Of a stretch of DNA of 64,000 nucleotides, positions 1 through 10,778 are shown piece by piece (within the stretch, counting starts at the first letter, position 1; each line of letters starts with the position of its first letter). The notes below the pieces were generated by a model. That model saw only the letters and a list, made by a program, of their open reading frames with translations. It did not search any database and was not told the DNA's origin. The DNA comes from Tubiluchus corallicola (Eukaryota > Priapulida > Priapulimorpha > Priapulimorphida > Tubiluchidae): positions 62,001 through 126,000 of the forward strand of contig JAQGDQ010002374.1 in the NCBI GenBank assembly GCA_030141605.1, read 5' to 3'. Position numbers and translations under genes: made by a program.

Positions 1-413
1 TTAAGTGGGTAACATATTTTACTAAAGAGATGCTATTTTATGATGTTTCATTTTTACCACTTGATGATAGTGCACTATGCTTGTCGTGCCATTCCAAGAA
101 AGTTTACCACATTAGTGTCACCAAATACTAAAATGCTGAGTCATTTAAAATGTGAGGCAATCTGTCGGTTGGTTTGTGGATCTTGGAATTATTTACATAA
201 TGTAACCTGCAATCAAGAAAAACTAATATAAATTCTACTGCTTTACTGTGTATTACAAAAATGACAAATTCAGTGCATGTCTATTGAACTCCAATTTCTC
301 TTTTTCATCTTTTCTGGAGTTGTAAAAATTAAAACAGGCACCGCTAATATTTTCAGATCGGTGACGTCTTTTTAGTTTGATTCCATTTTGATGGAATTTC
401 ATTTTATTTGCAG
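1..413. other. Presumed intron of the ZYG11/ZER1-like gene
   Basis: Ends at the acceptor tttatttgcag. No exon recognised. Confidence 0.45.
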
Positions 414-998
414 TTCAATTGAACCGATTCTTCGCTTGGTTCATTGTGATGAAACACCTCAAGCTCAACTTTGGGCATTGTTGACTCTTGCCAATTTTAC
501 AAAAGTTGATCGTGAGTGTTAATGAAATTAATTAATGCTTGACTTTTTGTAAAATTACAGTCTGTTTTTGCTTGGTAATATTGATTACACTTATCTTTTA
601 ATTTTGATATTAAAATAAAATGAAAATCTGTTACTACACCTCAAAGTGAATTAAGTTTGGAAATTGTCTGTTTTCTGTGTGTGATGTTTTAACTCCCCTA
701 GCATTTCTGTTAAGGTTAGCCTTTCTATATTACTGTGACTACTCTTTCATTCTGATCCATATTAACATTACAGCCAACTACTGTTGTTGTTTAATTAGAT
801 TATAGACAGCTCTTTGTTGATTAAGTTGTGTTTTGCATTGCAGCTAGCAACTATTGCGGATTGATTAAAGCCGAAGGTGGATTGGAGCTGCTGGATGCAC
901 TGATACGTCATCCGGCTGCATACAGTCACATAAAGCGACTTGCTCGCATTATTCTGGCTAATTATCGTGCATATTGGGATTTAACTGATCAAAATAGT
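414..998 (+). CDS. Two exons of a ZYG11/ZER1-like armadillo-repeat protein, C-terminal part (partial gene)
   Basis: Exons 414-511 and 844-998. The first follows a tttatttgcag acceptor and ends at a GTGAGT donor; the second follows ttttgcattgcag and ends at GTAAGT. The split codon restores one frame. The protein contains AQLWALLTLANFTKVD and then YCGLIKAEGGLELLDALI, which resembles the last armadillo repeats of ZYG11B/ZER1, the substrate receptors of CUL2 E3 ligases that recognise N-terminal glycine degrons. The start and leucine-rich-repeat part lie before the window. If the donor at 999 is not used, the frame stays open to a stop at 1080-1082, giving a plausible gene end. If it is used, the phase-0 end fits the phase-0 acceptor of the ankyrin exon at 2667. 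Family assignment is from remembered motifs. Confidence 0.6.
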
Positions 999-2666
999 GT
1001 AAGTGCATTAGATTATCCATTCAGTGAGTCCCGTAACACTATTAAGAAGTGTTGCTTAATGCCTGTTCACAACTGTCAATGAACCTCCTGTCACTGACAG
1101 CTGTTATCAACTATCCTGTCCTAACCAAAGGCTACATTATGTGCTAAAATGTGTTTAAAAGGCTATCAAGGCTATCCTTCTAAGACGAGGCACTAAACCA
1201 GCAGAGGTGTTTTTGTCACATTCGGAATACGTCATGTGTCATCATGTTAGTACATCATGCATCAACAAAATAAACATCCAGAGACAGTAAGGTGAATGAA
1301 TTGAGTGAGTGTTGGACCCGATGGTCACAGATACTTGTACTGAACAGGATCAGTGATGCTTAACTGACAATGTTGTTAAACTGGCAGTTGTTAAACAATC
1401 GGCTGTTATTTGAAACTATTCATTGTGTTTGTTGCTTTTTCACTTTTTTTGCTCGTCATTAGTACTGGCTCTATAGCTTGTTCAATGATGTTTTCATTAT
1501 CAAATATATCTATTAATTTAAAGGACAAGAAAAGGGGTGCCTAAAGTAGGTTTCACAAAAATGGTCTTAAAAATTGTATTAGTTTGAATCAAATTTAATG
1601 CGTATATCGTATTCGGCATCATGTACGCTATACATGAAACAAAAAAAGATGTAAAGGATAGAAGGGGTTTGCTTCATCATTGCTCTGCACATTCATGCTA
1701 TTATTTTAATAATCCAGAGGTTACTGTTTCGAATACAGGGTAATGCCCACTTTTTTACTTTACAGTTTTCTTTCAAGTTCAGTTGAGGTGTGACTGAATA
1801 AAGTGTCATACTCAATGACTGAAAATGTCATAAATAATTTACTGTCATGGTGTCCGAGAGTATAGATACTTTTTGCATTGATCTCACCATGCCTTGTTAT
1901 TTTGTAACTGTGTTTTCATTTCAATAAAATCGAAAGTTGACATTTCTTGACCAGACGGCTGTTGGTCTCAATCTGTAAAAAAACTGGCTCCATTATATCT
2001 GCTATGCATGAATACGTAGCATTCATTTCAGTTTTCAGGCCCTAGAGAAAATGCACATGACCTATATTCATCCACTCACTAGGCGTCGACTCCACATAGC
2101 AATATACGCAGAAACTGTGACCCGAGTTCAACGTATTTAGCTAATAGGGTAAAGCCAATGGAACTCGGGGACGCCTGCCCATTTGTGACCTTTGACATCT
2201 TTCACAGCTTTGGCCTGTGGCGATCGGGTCACATTCAAAGCTAAATAAACACCACGAGAGACAAAAATAAAAAAGTATAAAAGGTCAAAATGGACATAAT
2301 AAAAATTCGGGTAAATCAAGAAGATACTGCTTTGCAGCAATTTCTCAAAAAAAACAATTTGTAGAAAGTTTGCACATTATTTGTCATCAGCAGATGGGTC
2401 TAACATGTTTGTCTTTGCACAGGCAAATGTTCACCAGACTATGCAGATTGAGACGGTGTAAATTTCAGTATCTTATTAATGCTTTTCACTCCAGCTAATC
2501 AAAATAGTCAAAAACAAAGTGGAAGAAAGCTTTAATTTTTCAAACTTTGAACTTTTTTGATTTAAACTCAAGTCACAATGACTGATCACTAAAAATTTAA
2601 CAATTTGCAAAAATTGCAGGTCAAAACTTAGTTTCTATAATTTCTCTGATTTTAAACTGGTTTCAG
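999..2666. other. Stretch between ZYG11-like and ankyrin exons
   Basis: Either an intron (GTAAGT donor at 999, tttcag acceptor at 2661-2666) or an intergenic space. No starter exon for the ankyrin gene could be identified. A GC-richer patch at about 2080-2240 is unexplained. Confidence 0.45.
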
Positions 2667-5600
2667 ATCGATGAGAGAGACGAAAATGGTTGGACAAAAC
2701 TCTATGGAGCAGTAAGGCTTAATAATGCTGAGCAAGTAAAACGGTTAATAAAAGATCGTGCTGATGTCAATGTTAAAGATGAAGATGGAGGCACAGCATT
2801 GATGTGGGCAGTCTGGGAAGATAATGAACACATTGTTAGTTTGCTACTAGAAGCAGGTGCAGATCCTAACTTGACTAACAATCGTGGTATTACAGCATTG
2901 ATGGATGCAGCCAGGAATGATAATGAACTCCTTGTTAGTTTGCTACTAGAAGCAGGTGCAGATCCTAACTTGACTAACAATGATGGTAGTACAGCTTTGA
3001 TGCTTGCAGCCAGGAAAGATAAAGAACGCAATGTTAGTTTGCTACTAGAAGCAGGTGCACATCCTAATTTGACTGACAATCGTGGTTGGACAGCGTTGAT
3101 GCATGCAGCCATGAATGGTAAAGAACGCAATGTTAGTTTGCTACTAGAAGCAGGTGCACATCCTAACTTGACTGACAATGATGGTCAGACAGCATTGATG
3201 TTTGCAGTCTGGGAAGATAAAGAACTCAGTGTTAGTTTGCTACTAGAAGCAGGTGCACATCCTAACTTGACTGACAATGATGGTAGAACAGCATTGATGG
3301 ATGCAGCCAGGAATGATAAAGAACTCAGTGTTAGTTTGCTACTAGAAGCAGGTGCACATCCTAACTTGACTGACAATGATGGTAGAACAGCATTGATGGA
3401 TGCAGCCATGAATGGTAAAGAACGCAATGTTAGTTTGCTACTAGAAGCAGGTGCACATCCTAACTTGACTGACAATGATGGTCAGACAGCATTGATGTTT
3501 GCAGTCTGGGAAGATAATGAACGCATTGTTAGTTTGCTACTAGAAGCAGGTGCACATCCTAACTTGACTGACAATGATGGTCAGACAGCATTGATGTTTG
3601 CAGTCTGGGAAGATAAAGAACGCATTGTTCGTTTGCTACTAGAAGCAGGTGCAGATCCTAACTTGACTGACAATGATGGTTGGACCACACTGCATTCTGC
3701 TGCTGATTATGAAGTAACTTTGGAATCAGGAGTGGTGCAATCATTAATGAAACATGGCGTTGATATTAACAAAGTAGACAATTCTGGCAAGACTGCAGTG
3801 CAGTTGTACATTGAAAAAGCAACAAATGAAACCCTAAACAAAGAACTACGAGAGACTATTGGTTATCTGCTAACATGTCTGTATGTAACAGCCAATAAAA
3901 AGACTGAGTACGATAGCCAGTTTATTACATTTAAAACGAAATGCATTAATTTGTTACGAGAGGAAGACTTGGATCATAAATCGGTGAAAGAAGTACTTGA
4001 GCTCCCTGGCATAGGACGTCTTCCACCAACCCATGAAAATCATGTTATCAGAACAAAAATTGAAGCCTTAGCTGCCAGAGTATGTACTAAGTTGGGAGAA
4101 ATGGATGAAAGGTTTGATTCTTTCTACAAGCTAGTAGACAGCAGCGCTTGTGGAATCAAAGCTGGGTTACCGGATGAATTTGATTTTTTCATCATCTTGA
4201 AAAGCTTATGCGAGGGTCTGAATGTCGAAGAAACCGACAAAGCAGGATATGTAAAAATTACGTTAGGTGACAAAGCAATGAGAATGTTTCCCGAGTTTGT
4301 TGAAAATGGCAGGTTTTCTTTTGACAAGTTCAAGAGCTATTTTACTATTCTTTTATCCCGGGCTATGAATGCAATTTTCCTGGAAGACTCGGAAATAACG
4401 GAATCTTTCAAGTTCGATAAGGTAGTGTGGAATAAGGTTTGTACTTGCTTCAAACTGATGTACATCTGGAGGCTACCTGGAGGCTGTTACGATGCACCAC
4501 TACCTATCTCATTAGACATGACACCTGCTATAGAAGTACCAGGAAAACCGGCAGGGATGTTGACATCATGTGACCCCGGCTCAGTTACCTCTTATCACCT
4601 TGTATTTAAGCCATGTCCTGATGCAGAGCAAAATTACTGTGCCGTATCTATGGCTGTGTATGAAAGTCAACTTGTTGGAAACATGAGTGAGCATAAGAAA
4701 GAAGGAATAATTCTGGCAAAAGCTTTGCTCAATGATGACCTTTATTCCAAGCAAGCGGAAACCATTGAGAACCTAAGGCTAAAATATTCCAAGGACGATG
4801 TCATGCGTGCCATTTATACGCTGAAATTCCATCCCAGCCTCCTGATAGATTCTTACGTAGTGAAAACAGCTTCAATTCATGAAGCCAGCTGCCATCAGGA
4901 TGACTCTCACTGGAAAGGCAATGAAGTTTTGAATCCAGTTTTAGGCATATTTACCTACATTTCAGACTGCTGCAAAAAAAAGCACATGCGTCACCACCTT
5001 CTTGAAGATGTAAATGTTCTTCAAGAACATGCCATTAAGCGTATTGGTGATATGTCTCTTCTGTATTTGATGAGCATATGCGCAGAAGATATATGTGCTC
5101 ATGTCAGAAAAGATGCTGTACCAGCTAACCTTGGGGATTTCAACTGGGAGCAACTTCATCAGTGGTCTCATGCACGGTTGAGATTTGTGCAGGTATTTTA
5201 TAGATTATTAGCAACATTAGTGTTTTTAGATCATTTCAAACTTTTGCTTGCATTGTTAACATTTCTGCATTTTTCACGTTTTAAATAATTTAAAATCTTC
5301 ATTGATTATTTTCAGTAAATCTGTTCTGCTACACAAGGTACATGCGGGAAATTTGTAAAATTGTTTTTCGTTTAATTTTTGAAAGACTAGAATAACATCT
5401 GTGCTGTTCTATGTGCAAAAAATTTATACTGGGTAGTGCAAAACAGAATCCCAACAGAGCAAGGCAGCATTGAATGGAAATTGTCTGAACAATATTTTGT
5501 AATGATTTCTTCTGTATTATTAACCTTTGCCTTCGTACCCCAAACTAGCAAAGGTTCTTTACCATCCTGCACACAGTGGAAGAGATTTTCATGTTATGTA

Positions 5601-8600
5601 TTATGATCAATAATGCTAAAATTCTTGGTTAAATGTACGACTTCATGTGCTCGTAATGTGTGTTGCGTGATCCCTAATACGAGATGCGTTTACAACAATT
5701 ACATTTAAACACGTGGAAATGCTTCAATGTGTACTTATTACTTAATACATCATCCAAATGCGTGATGCGTACTCACACAATGCGATGGCTATCGTCTGAA
5801 TACGCATCACGCATTACGAGCACATGTAGTCGTAGCTTTACAGAGTAAAACTAATAATTTTTAATTCCGCTCCATTGTTAGAATTGGTATGACTCCATAC
5901 TGATTTTGTGTACCATTGTACATAATGGCATGGCCTTTGGGAAAATTACACTAAAAAAAACTAAAATTAGCTCTGATTTGCCGAAAAAAAATCCTATTTT
6001 TACGTTTGACAAAAATGGGTTCAATTTGTTAATAGGTTATATTTTCGTGTTGTACAGTTGTTGTTTTTTAAAGATATTGTTTAAATTATTTAAAAATCTT
6101 TCGAAATGTCTAAAACAGCTGCTATGAAAGATAGTTTGTTTCCATGTGTTACAAATGAATGTAACTTTTGCTAAACTTTTACACTATTATCAAGATCTTA
6201 GTAAAATCTCTTTTTGCCAAGTCATTGTGCCACATACATGATGGAGAGGGATTGGCAGCAAGAGCTTTCATTACTGTGTCAAAAAGTTGTTTTAGACGTT
6301 TAATTTTAGGCAGTTTGACATGTTTTCATTTCTAAAATAATTGCTTTTCTGTCAGCTGTCAAATCTAGTTTAAAATCTTATCACCTTGTATTTAAGCCAT
6401 GTCCTGATGCAGAGCAAAATTACTGTGCCGTATCTATGGCTGTGCATGAAAGTCAACTTGTTGGAAACATGAGTGAGCATAAGAAAGAAGGAATAATTCT
6501 GGCAAAAGCTTTGCTCAATGATGACCTTTATTCCAAGCAAGCGGAAACCATTGAGAACCTAAGGCTAAAATATTCCAAGGACGATGTCATGCTCGCCATT
6601 TATACGCTGAAATTCCATCCCAGCCTCCTGATAGATTCTTACGTAGTGAAAACAGCTTCAATTCATGAAGCCAGCTGCCATCAGGATGACTCTCACTGGA
6701 AAGGCAATGAAGTTTTGAATCGAGTTTTAGGCATATTTACCTACATTTTAGAATGCTGCAAAGAAAAGCACATGCCTCACCACTTTCTTCAAGGTGTAAA
6801 TGTACTTGAAGAACATGCCAAGAAGCATATTCGTGTTGATGGTGTGTCTCTTTTGGATTTGATGAGCATATGCGCAGAAGGCATTTGTACTCATGTCAGA
6901 AAAGACGCTGTACCAGCTAACCTTGGGGTTCCCAATTGGGAGCAACTTGATCAGTGGTCTCATGCACGGTTGGAATTTGTGCAGGTATTTTATAGATTAT
7001 TAGCAACATTAGTGTTTTAGATCATTTCAAACTTTTGCTTGCATTGATAAACTTTCAGCATTTTTCATGTTTTAAATGACTTAAAATCTTCATTGATTAT
7101 TTTCAGTAAATCTCTTCTGCTACACAAGGTACATGCGGGAAATCTGTAAAATTGTTTTTCGTTTATTTTTTGGAAGATTAAAATAACATCTGTGCTGCTC
7201 TACTTGCAAAACAATTATACTGGGTAGTGCAAAACAGAATCCCAACTGAACAAGTCAGCATTGAATGGAAATTGCCTGAACAATATTTTGTAATGATTTC
7301 TACTGTATTATTAACCTTTGCCTTCGTACCCCACACTAGCAAAGGTTATTTACCATCCTGCACACAGTGGAAGAGATTTTCATGTTATGATGTATTATGA
7401 TCAATAATGCTAAAATTCTTCGTTAAATGTACGACTTCATGTGCTCGTAATGTGTGATGCGTGATCCCTAATACGAGATGCGTTTACAACAATTACATTT
7501 AAACACGTGGAAATGCTTCAATGTGTACTTAATACGTAATCCGTAATGCATAGTGCGTACTCACCCGAATGTGAAGGCTATCGTCTGAATACGCATCACA
7601 CATTACGAGCACATGTAGTCGTAGCTTTACAGAGTAAAACCAATAATTTTTAATTCCGCTGCATTGTTAGAATTGGTATGACTCCATACTGATTTTGTGT
7701 ACCATTGTACATAATGGCATGGCCTTTGGGAAAATTAAACTAAAAAAACTAAAATTAGCTCTGATTTGCGGAAAAAAATCCTAATTTTACGATTGTCAAA
7801 AACAGATTCAATTTGTAAATACGTTATATTTTCGTGTTGTACAGTTGTTATTTTTTAAATATATTGTTTGAATTATTTAAAAATCTTTCGAACTGTCTAA
7901 AACATCTGCTATGAAAGATAGTCTGTTTCCAAGTGTTACAAATGAATGTAACTTTTGCTAAACTTTTACACTGTTATCAAAATCTTAGTAAAATGTCTTT
8001 TTGCCAAGTCGTTGTGCCACATACATGATGGAGAGGGATTGGCAGCAAGAGCTTTCATTACTATGTTAAAAAGTTGTTTTAGACGTTTAATTTTAGACAG
8101 TTTGACATGCTTTCATTTCAGAAATAATTGTTATTCTGTCAGCTGTAAAGTCTAGTTTAAAATCTTTCTGTGAACAAAGAATATTGTCCTCTGTTACAAA
8201 GTTATATATTGTTGTTTTCAATTTTAATTCTTTTATTTCAGATGTATGTGCTCTGCAATGATGAGGCATGGTTAGATGCCGGTCACGAGCAAAGAATGTT
8301 ACGTTTGCTTAAAAGGCTCCATGAGTTGCGTTTTTCAGAACCAACTGTAGGTCTAATTAACTGGAACTTCTTATCCAAGGTTTGTATAAGAGTTTTGTAG
8401 TAAATTTACAGTTTTGTAATAATATTTGTGCAGCAATATTGAGACATATTTAAGGCAGCAATGTTTAAATTCCAGACACGAGCAAGTAATACTACGTTTC
8501 CTTAAAAGGCTCCATGGTTTGTTACTTGTAGAACCACGTCTATCTCCTATTTTTTTTAACAGGCGCATCTTATGTGAGTTTTGTGGAAGAGTTTTGTAAT

Positions 8601-10778
8601 AAATTCTCATGCACAAGAATTGTTGGCCAATTTGGAAATTGCTATATATTTGGTCTTTTTAATTGATTTGTTCATTTTGCAAGCTGCACTGCTAAAAGTA
8701 AAGGTGGCCATTTTGTTATTACATTCCACAATCTGTTTTCTGCTAGTCAAGAATTACTTTGTTTTAGGTGGAGCGGAAGTACCGCAACAATGATGAAATT
8801 CAAGACCTTACAAGGTATGAAATAACAGTAACTATAAATGTAGATCACATGTCAGAAATCTGCTATAAGCATCAGGTTTATACACCTTTTTTCTGTAACT
8901 CGACCATTACAACGGCTGTTGATGATAACAATATGGCAGTTATTTATTGCTTACGTTTTGAGACTTGCATCATCATCAGTGCACATTCACAAGTCATCTA
9001 GAAATGTACGTTAGATTATAAAGCAGTGAATGCTACTGTATTATCTATATTGTAAAAGAGCCTGTTAATGATGCAAATTTCCAATGAAACGTAAACAATA
9101 AAGCAGGGCCATTTTGTTGTCGAGAATAACCACTGAGTTTTGACCAGTCGAAAATATTTTCATTCTTTGAAACTATTTTTATTCTTTGAAATTATTGCTG
9201 TGAAGCCCTCCACTGGGAGCCACCAGGCGGTTCAGGGACTCGAAGACGGCTGAGCAGTCAGCCTTCTTATGACCGTGCTGCAGGTGGGAGTGCAGAAGAA
9301 AGAAAGATAAAAGATTATTAAGTAGGATCAAACTATGACATATCTATGAAAATGACAGCCACTGCTAGGCATTGGAAAGAGTAACACACATGATGGATGT
9401 GACAATCACGACAAAGACGTAGAAATCTACGTGCTCACTTCTTTTATAGCAAATGGTGTGCATGCGCAAGCCAATTCTTAATAAACTTGCCCGCAACAAC
9501 ATTAATTTTAACGATTTAATTGAATGCTTTTAACTTTTCAACTTTATGTAAAAAATGAATTTTCTAAAAAATAGGCGGAGAGCAAAACTTGGGCGACTGA
9601 ATGACCAAATGCCTTCAGTGATTTTCAAATTTTCTACCCAAATAATCACTAAATAGAGTTTTATTTGTAGCAGTTTTTTAAATGTATGTACTTTTACTTT
9701 TATATCGAAAACAAGACAAGTAATTAAAGTATTCGCATAATTACTGATGAATATTACATTTTTACAATAATAATATCTACAATGACGATAAAACAAGAGT
9801 AATTAGTACATGTTTATAATAAACAGAAACAAAACTACAATACGTCTAAATTACAACATGATTACTTTATGACAAGTCTAATACAAAAAGACTTTAGACA
9901 TACCTATTATACTGTACTCATGGTCATCCTCAAGCAATGGGGCAAAGGTAGCGATTGTGACTCATGGCTAGCTATGGCTTTGGCACAGAAAAAATGCTAT
10001 ACGTATAGATCTATGAAGGAAGCCTAAGTCAGCGTATTATATAGACTTGAATGATTACGATGTAAATTTAACATTACGCTTTTACATTCAAGAACTAGTT
10101 TGCAAGGACAGATCCATGTAAACAGGGTAAAAAAACACATTAGCTCTAGATATGCTATACTCGCGTGGTTCTCGAGAGGTGCATTATTGAAAATCAAAAT
10201 GTTGATTGTTGGGTTTATTTTCTTTTTGTTTCCGTGTAATATACATTTATATTATTGTATTTCTCAAATGGGTTATGAGAAATGGTAAAGTGAGCCCACA
10301 GTTATTGATTTCTTGAATTAACTGAAATGAAGGAAGTGTGAGTTTATTCCATATTAATCAGGAATCTTGAAATCAAGATGATAAATTATCACTTAATCGC
10401 CCATGGACTTTTCAGCCTGTAAAATAATTACAACAACATATTCTGATTAGCTATTCTAATTTTGCGGGTTAATTGGTAAACAATTCGTATTGACAATCCC
10501 GATTTGCTATGATCCAAGTGTGAAAATTGCACATGGTTTCCACACATGTGCTTTTCATGCTTATATATATGTAAATTATAATGATAGTGGTTTGTGTTAC
10601 AACTTTTCCATACAGAAGTGATGTTCCTTTTTCTTACTATATTCTTTCATTGGCTACGACTTGCCTAATGTTAATAATGCATTTGATTGTTTTCTGATAT
10701 TTTAGAAAAATTGCAAAAATACTGGATACTGATACGGATACAGATACTGATACGGAGACGGACGAAGAAGACCAATGA
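2667..10778 (+). CDS. Ankyrin-repeat + Mab-21/cGAS-like nucleotidyltransferase protein (multi-exon)
   Basis: Exons 2667-5192 (842 codons), 8242-8379, 8768-8814 and 10706-10778. All junctions are phase-consistent and the stop is TGA at 10776-10778. The big exon opens in phase 0 after tttcag and has no suitable early ATG (first in-frame ATG 2799), so an upstream exon supplies the start, possibly the ZYG11-like exons. Residues 5-400 of the exon are 12 ankyrin repeats. About 430-842 form a Mab-21 domain: SSACGIKAGLPDEFDF holds the ExD acidic pair (exon residues 504 and 506), ISLDMTPAIEV supplies a third Asp (617), and the C-terminal lobe shows SYVVKTASIHEAS, a Trp, and HHLLEDVNVL as in Mab-21 proteins. 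Known members include cGAS and cGAS-like receptors, which make cyclic dinucleotides on sensing nucleic acid. Whether this one is active is unknown. The tail is rich in Asp-Thr repeats followed by ETDEED. Confidence 0.72.
2679..3776 (+). repeat. Ankyrin-repeat array, nine near-identical 99-bp units
   Basis: Twelve ankyrin repeats of about 33 residues. Repeats 2-10 (2778-3668) are nine direct 99-bp repeats that differ at only a few positions in each unit, with the core TALMxAA...VSLLLEAGA(D/H)PNLT. Repeats 1, 11 and 12 have diverged. Variant blocks recur (MNGKERN units at repeats 5 and 8; FAVWED units at 2, 6, 9 and 10), which points to unequal crossing-over or gene conversion. The number of units may vary between alleles or be miscounted by the assembly. 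Confidence 0.9.
5635..5835. mobile_element. Fold-back MITE-like element (copy 1)
   Basis: About 200 bp with imperfect terminal inverted repeats of about 40 bp. The left arm starts GTACGACTTCATGTGCTCG; the right arm, read backwards, is GCTACGACTACATGTGCTCG. Inside are several TGCGT/ATGCG motifs. It lies in the intron after the ankyrin/Mab-21 exon and was copied with the tandem duplication. No transposase is visible, so the superfamily is unassigned. Confidence 0.6.
6376..6984 (+). pseudogene. Duplicated Mab-21 C-terminal lobe inside the intron (copy B)
   Basis: This second copy of the exon end opens with SYHLVFKPCPD and runs to LEFVQ, followed by the same splice donor as copy A. It reads without stops or frameshifts; the nearest in-frame ATG is 6436. 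It has several amino-acid changes from copy A (for example ECCKEKHMPHHFLQG versus DCCKKKHMRHHLLED). The catalytic half is absent and no phase-0 acceptor precedes it. It is either a young pseudo-exon or an alternative 3' module reached by a splice site I cannot see. RNA data would decide. Confidence 0.6.
7429..7625. mobile_element. Fold-back MITE-like element (copy 2)
   Basis: The second copy of the element at 5635-5835, carried inside duplication copy B. It has the same inverted arms, with scattered substitutions that give a marker of divergence between the two duplication copies. Confidence 0.58.
8242..8379 (+). CDS. Exon of the ankyrin/Mab-21 gene (C-terminal helical segment)
   Basis: The exon follows ttttatttcag and ends before GTTTGT; 46 codons, phase 0 at both ends. 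It encodes MYVLCNDEAWLDAGHEQRML and a basic-leucine helix ending NWNFLSK. It continues the frame after FVQ at 5192 and joins VERKYRNNDE in the next exon. I do not recognise a named domain. A related but degenerate sequence follows about 192 bp downstream. Confidence 0.7.
8470..8600 (+). pseudogene. Degenerate local copy of the 8242-8379 exon
   Basis: The sequence from about 8473 repeats the second half of the exon (CACGAGCAA...CTTAAAAGGCTCCATG) and the following GAGTTTTGT intron sequence at an offset of about 192 bp. The frame is open but diverged (FLKRLHGL versus LLKRLHEL), with no convincing acceptor. It looks like a small tandem duplication, decaying or acting as an unused alternative exon. 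Confidence 0.5.
8815..10705. other. Last intron of the ankyrin/Mab-21 gene
   Basis: 1.9 kb; contains the LTR-like relic at 9195-9490; otherwise AT-rich with nothing recognised. Confidence 0.5.
9195..9490 (-). mobile_element. LTR-like relic (possible solo LTR)
   Basis: Read on the minus strand this stretch has TATAAAAG near 9446, followed by pyrimidine-rich and GC-richer sequence unlike the AT-rich intron around it, and ends near an AATAAA-containing stretch. The composition resembles the LTR-like block at 13.6-14.0 kb, but I cannot align the two convincingly or find target-site duplications. It lies in the last intron of the ankyrin/Mab-21 gene. Confidence 0.3.
10706..10778 (+). CDS. Terminal exon of the ankyrin/Mab-21 gene, acidic DT-repeat tail
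   Basis: Acceptor gatattttag. The split codon AG|A joins exon 8768-8814 (a 120-nt pair that closes exactly on a stop). It encodes KIAKILD, then five DT pairs and ETDEEDQ-stop. The repeated GATACNGATACN codons suggest slippage-driven growth. A possible polyadenylation signal AATAAA follows at 10802-10807. Confidence 0.68.

Larger units (their letters stand above)
4590..8162 (+). repeat. Tandem duplication, 1.79-kb unit x2 (Mab-21 3' exon end plus intron)
   Basis: Copy A covers about 4590-6375 and copy B about 6376-8162, offset 1786-1787 bp. Each contains the last ~200 codons of the Mab-21 domain, the gtgcag|GTATTT splice donor, and about 1.2 kb of intron with a MITE. The junction shows short homology (TCTT). 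Copy B's coding part keeps an open frame and differs from A by substitutions and one codon insertion, but I see no acceptor in the right phase at its 5' edge, so it is probably not a normal exon. Confidence 0.88.

Noticed and set aside
2702-3475. Minus-strand frames opposite the ankyrin repeats (SVKLGCAPASSSKLTL repeats)
   Set aside because: They are the reverse of the 99-bp coding repeats and repeat only because the plus strand does.
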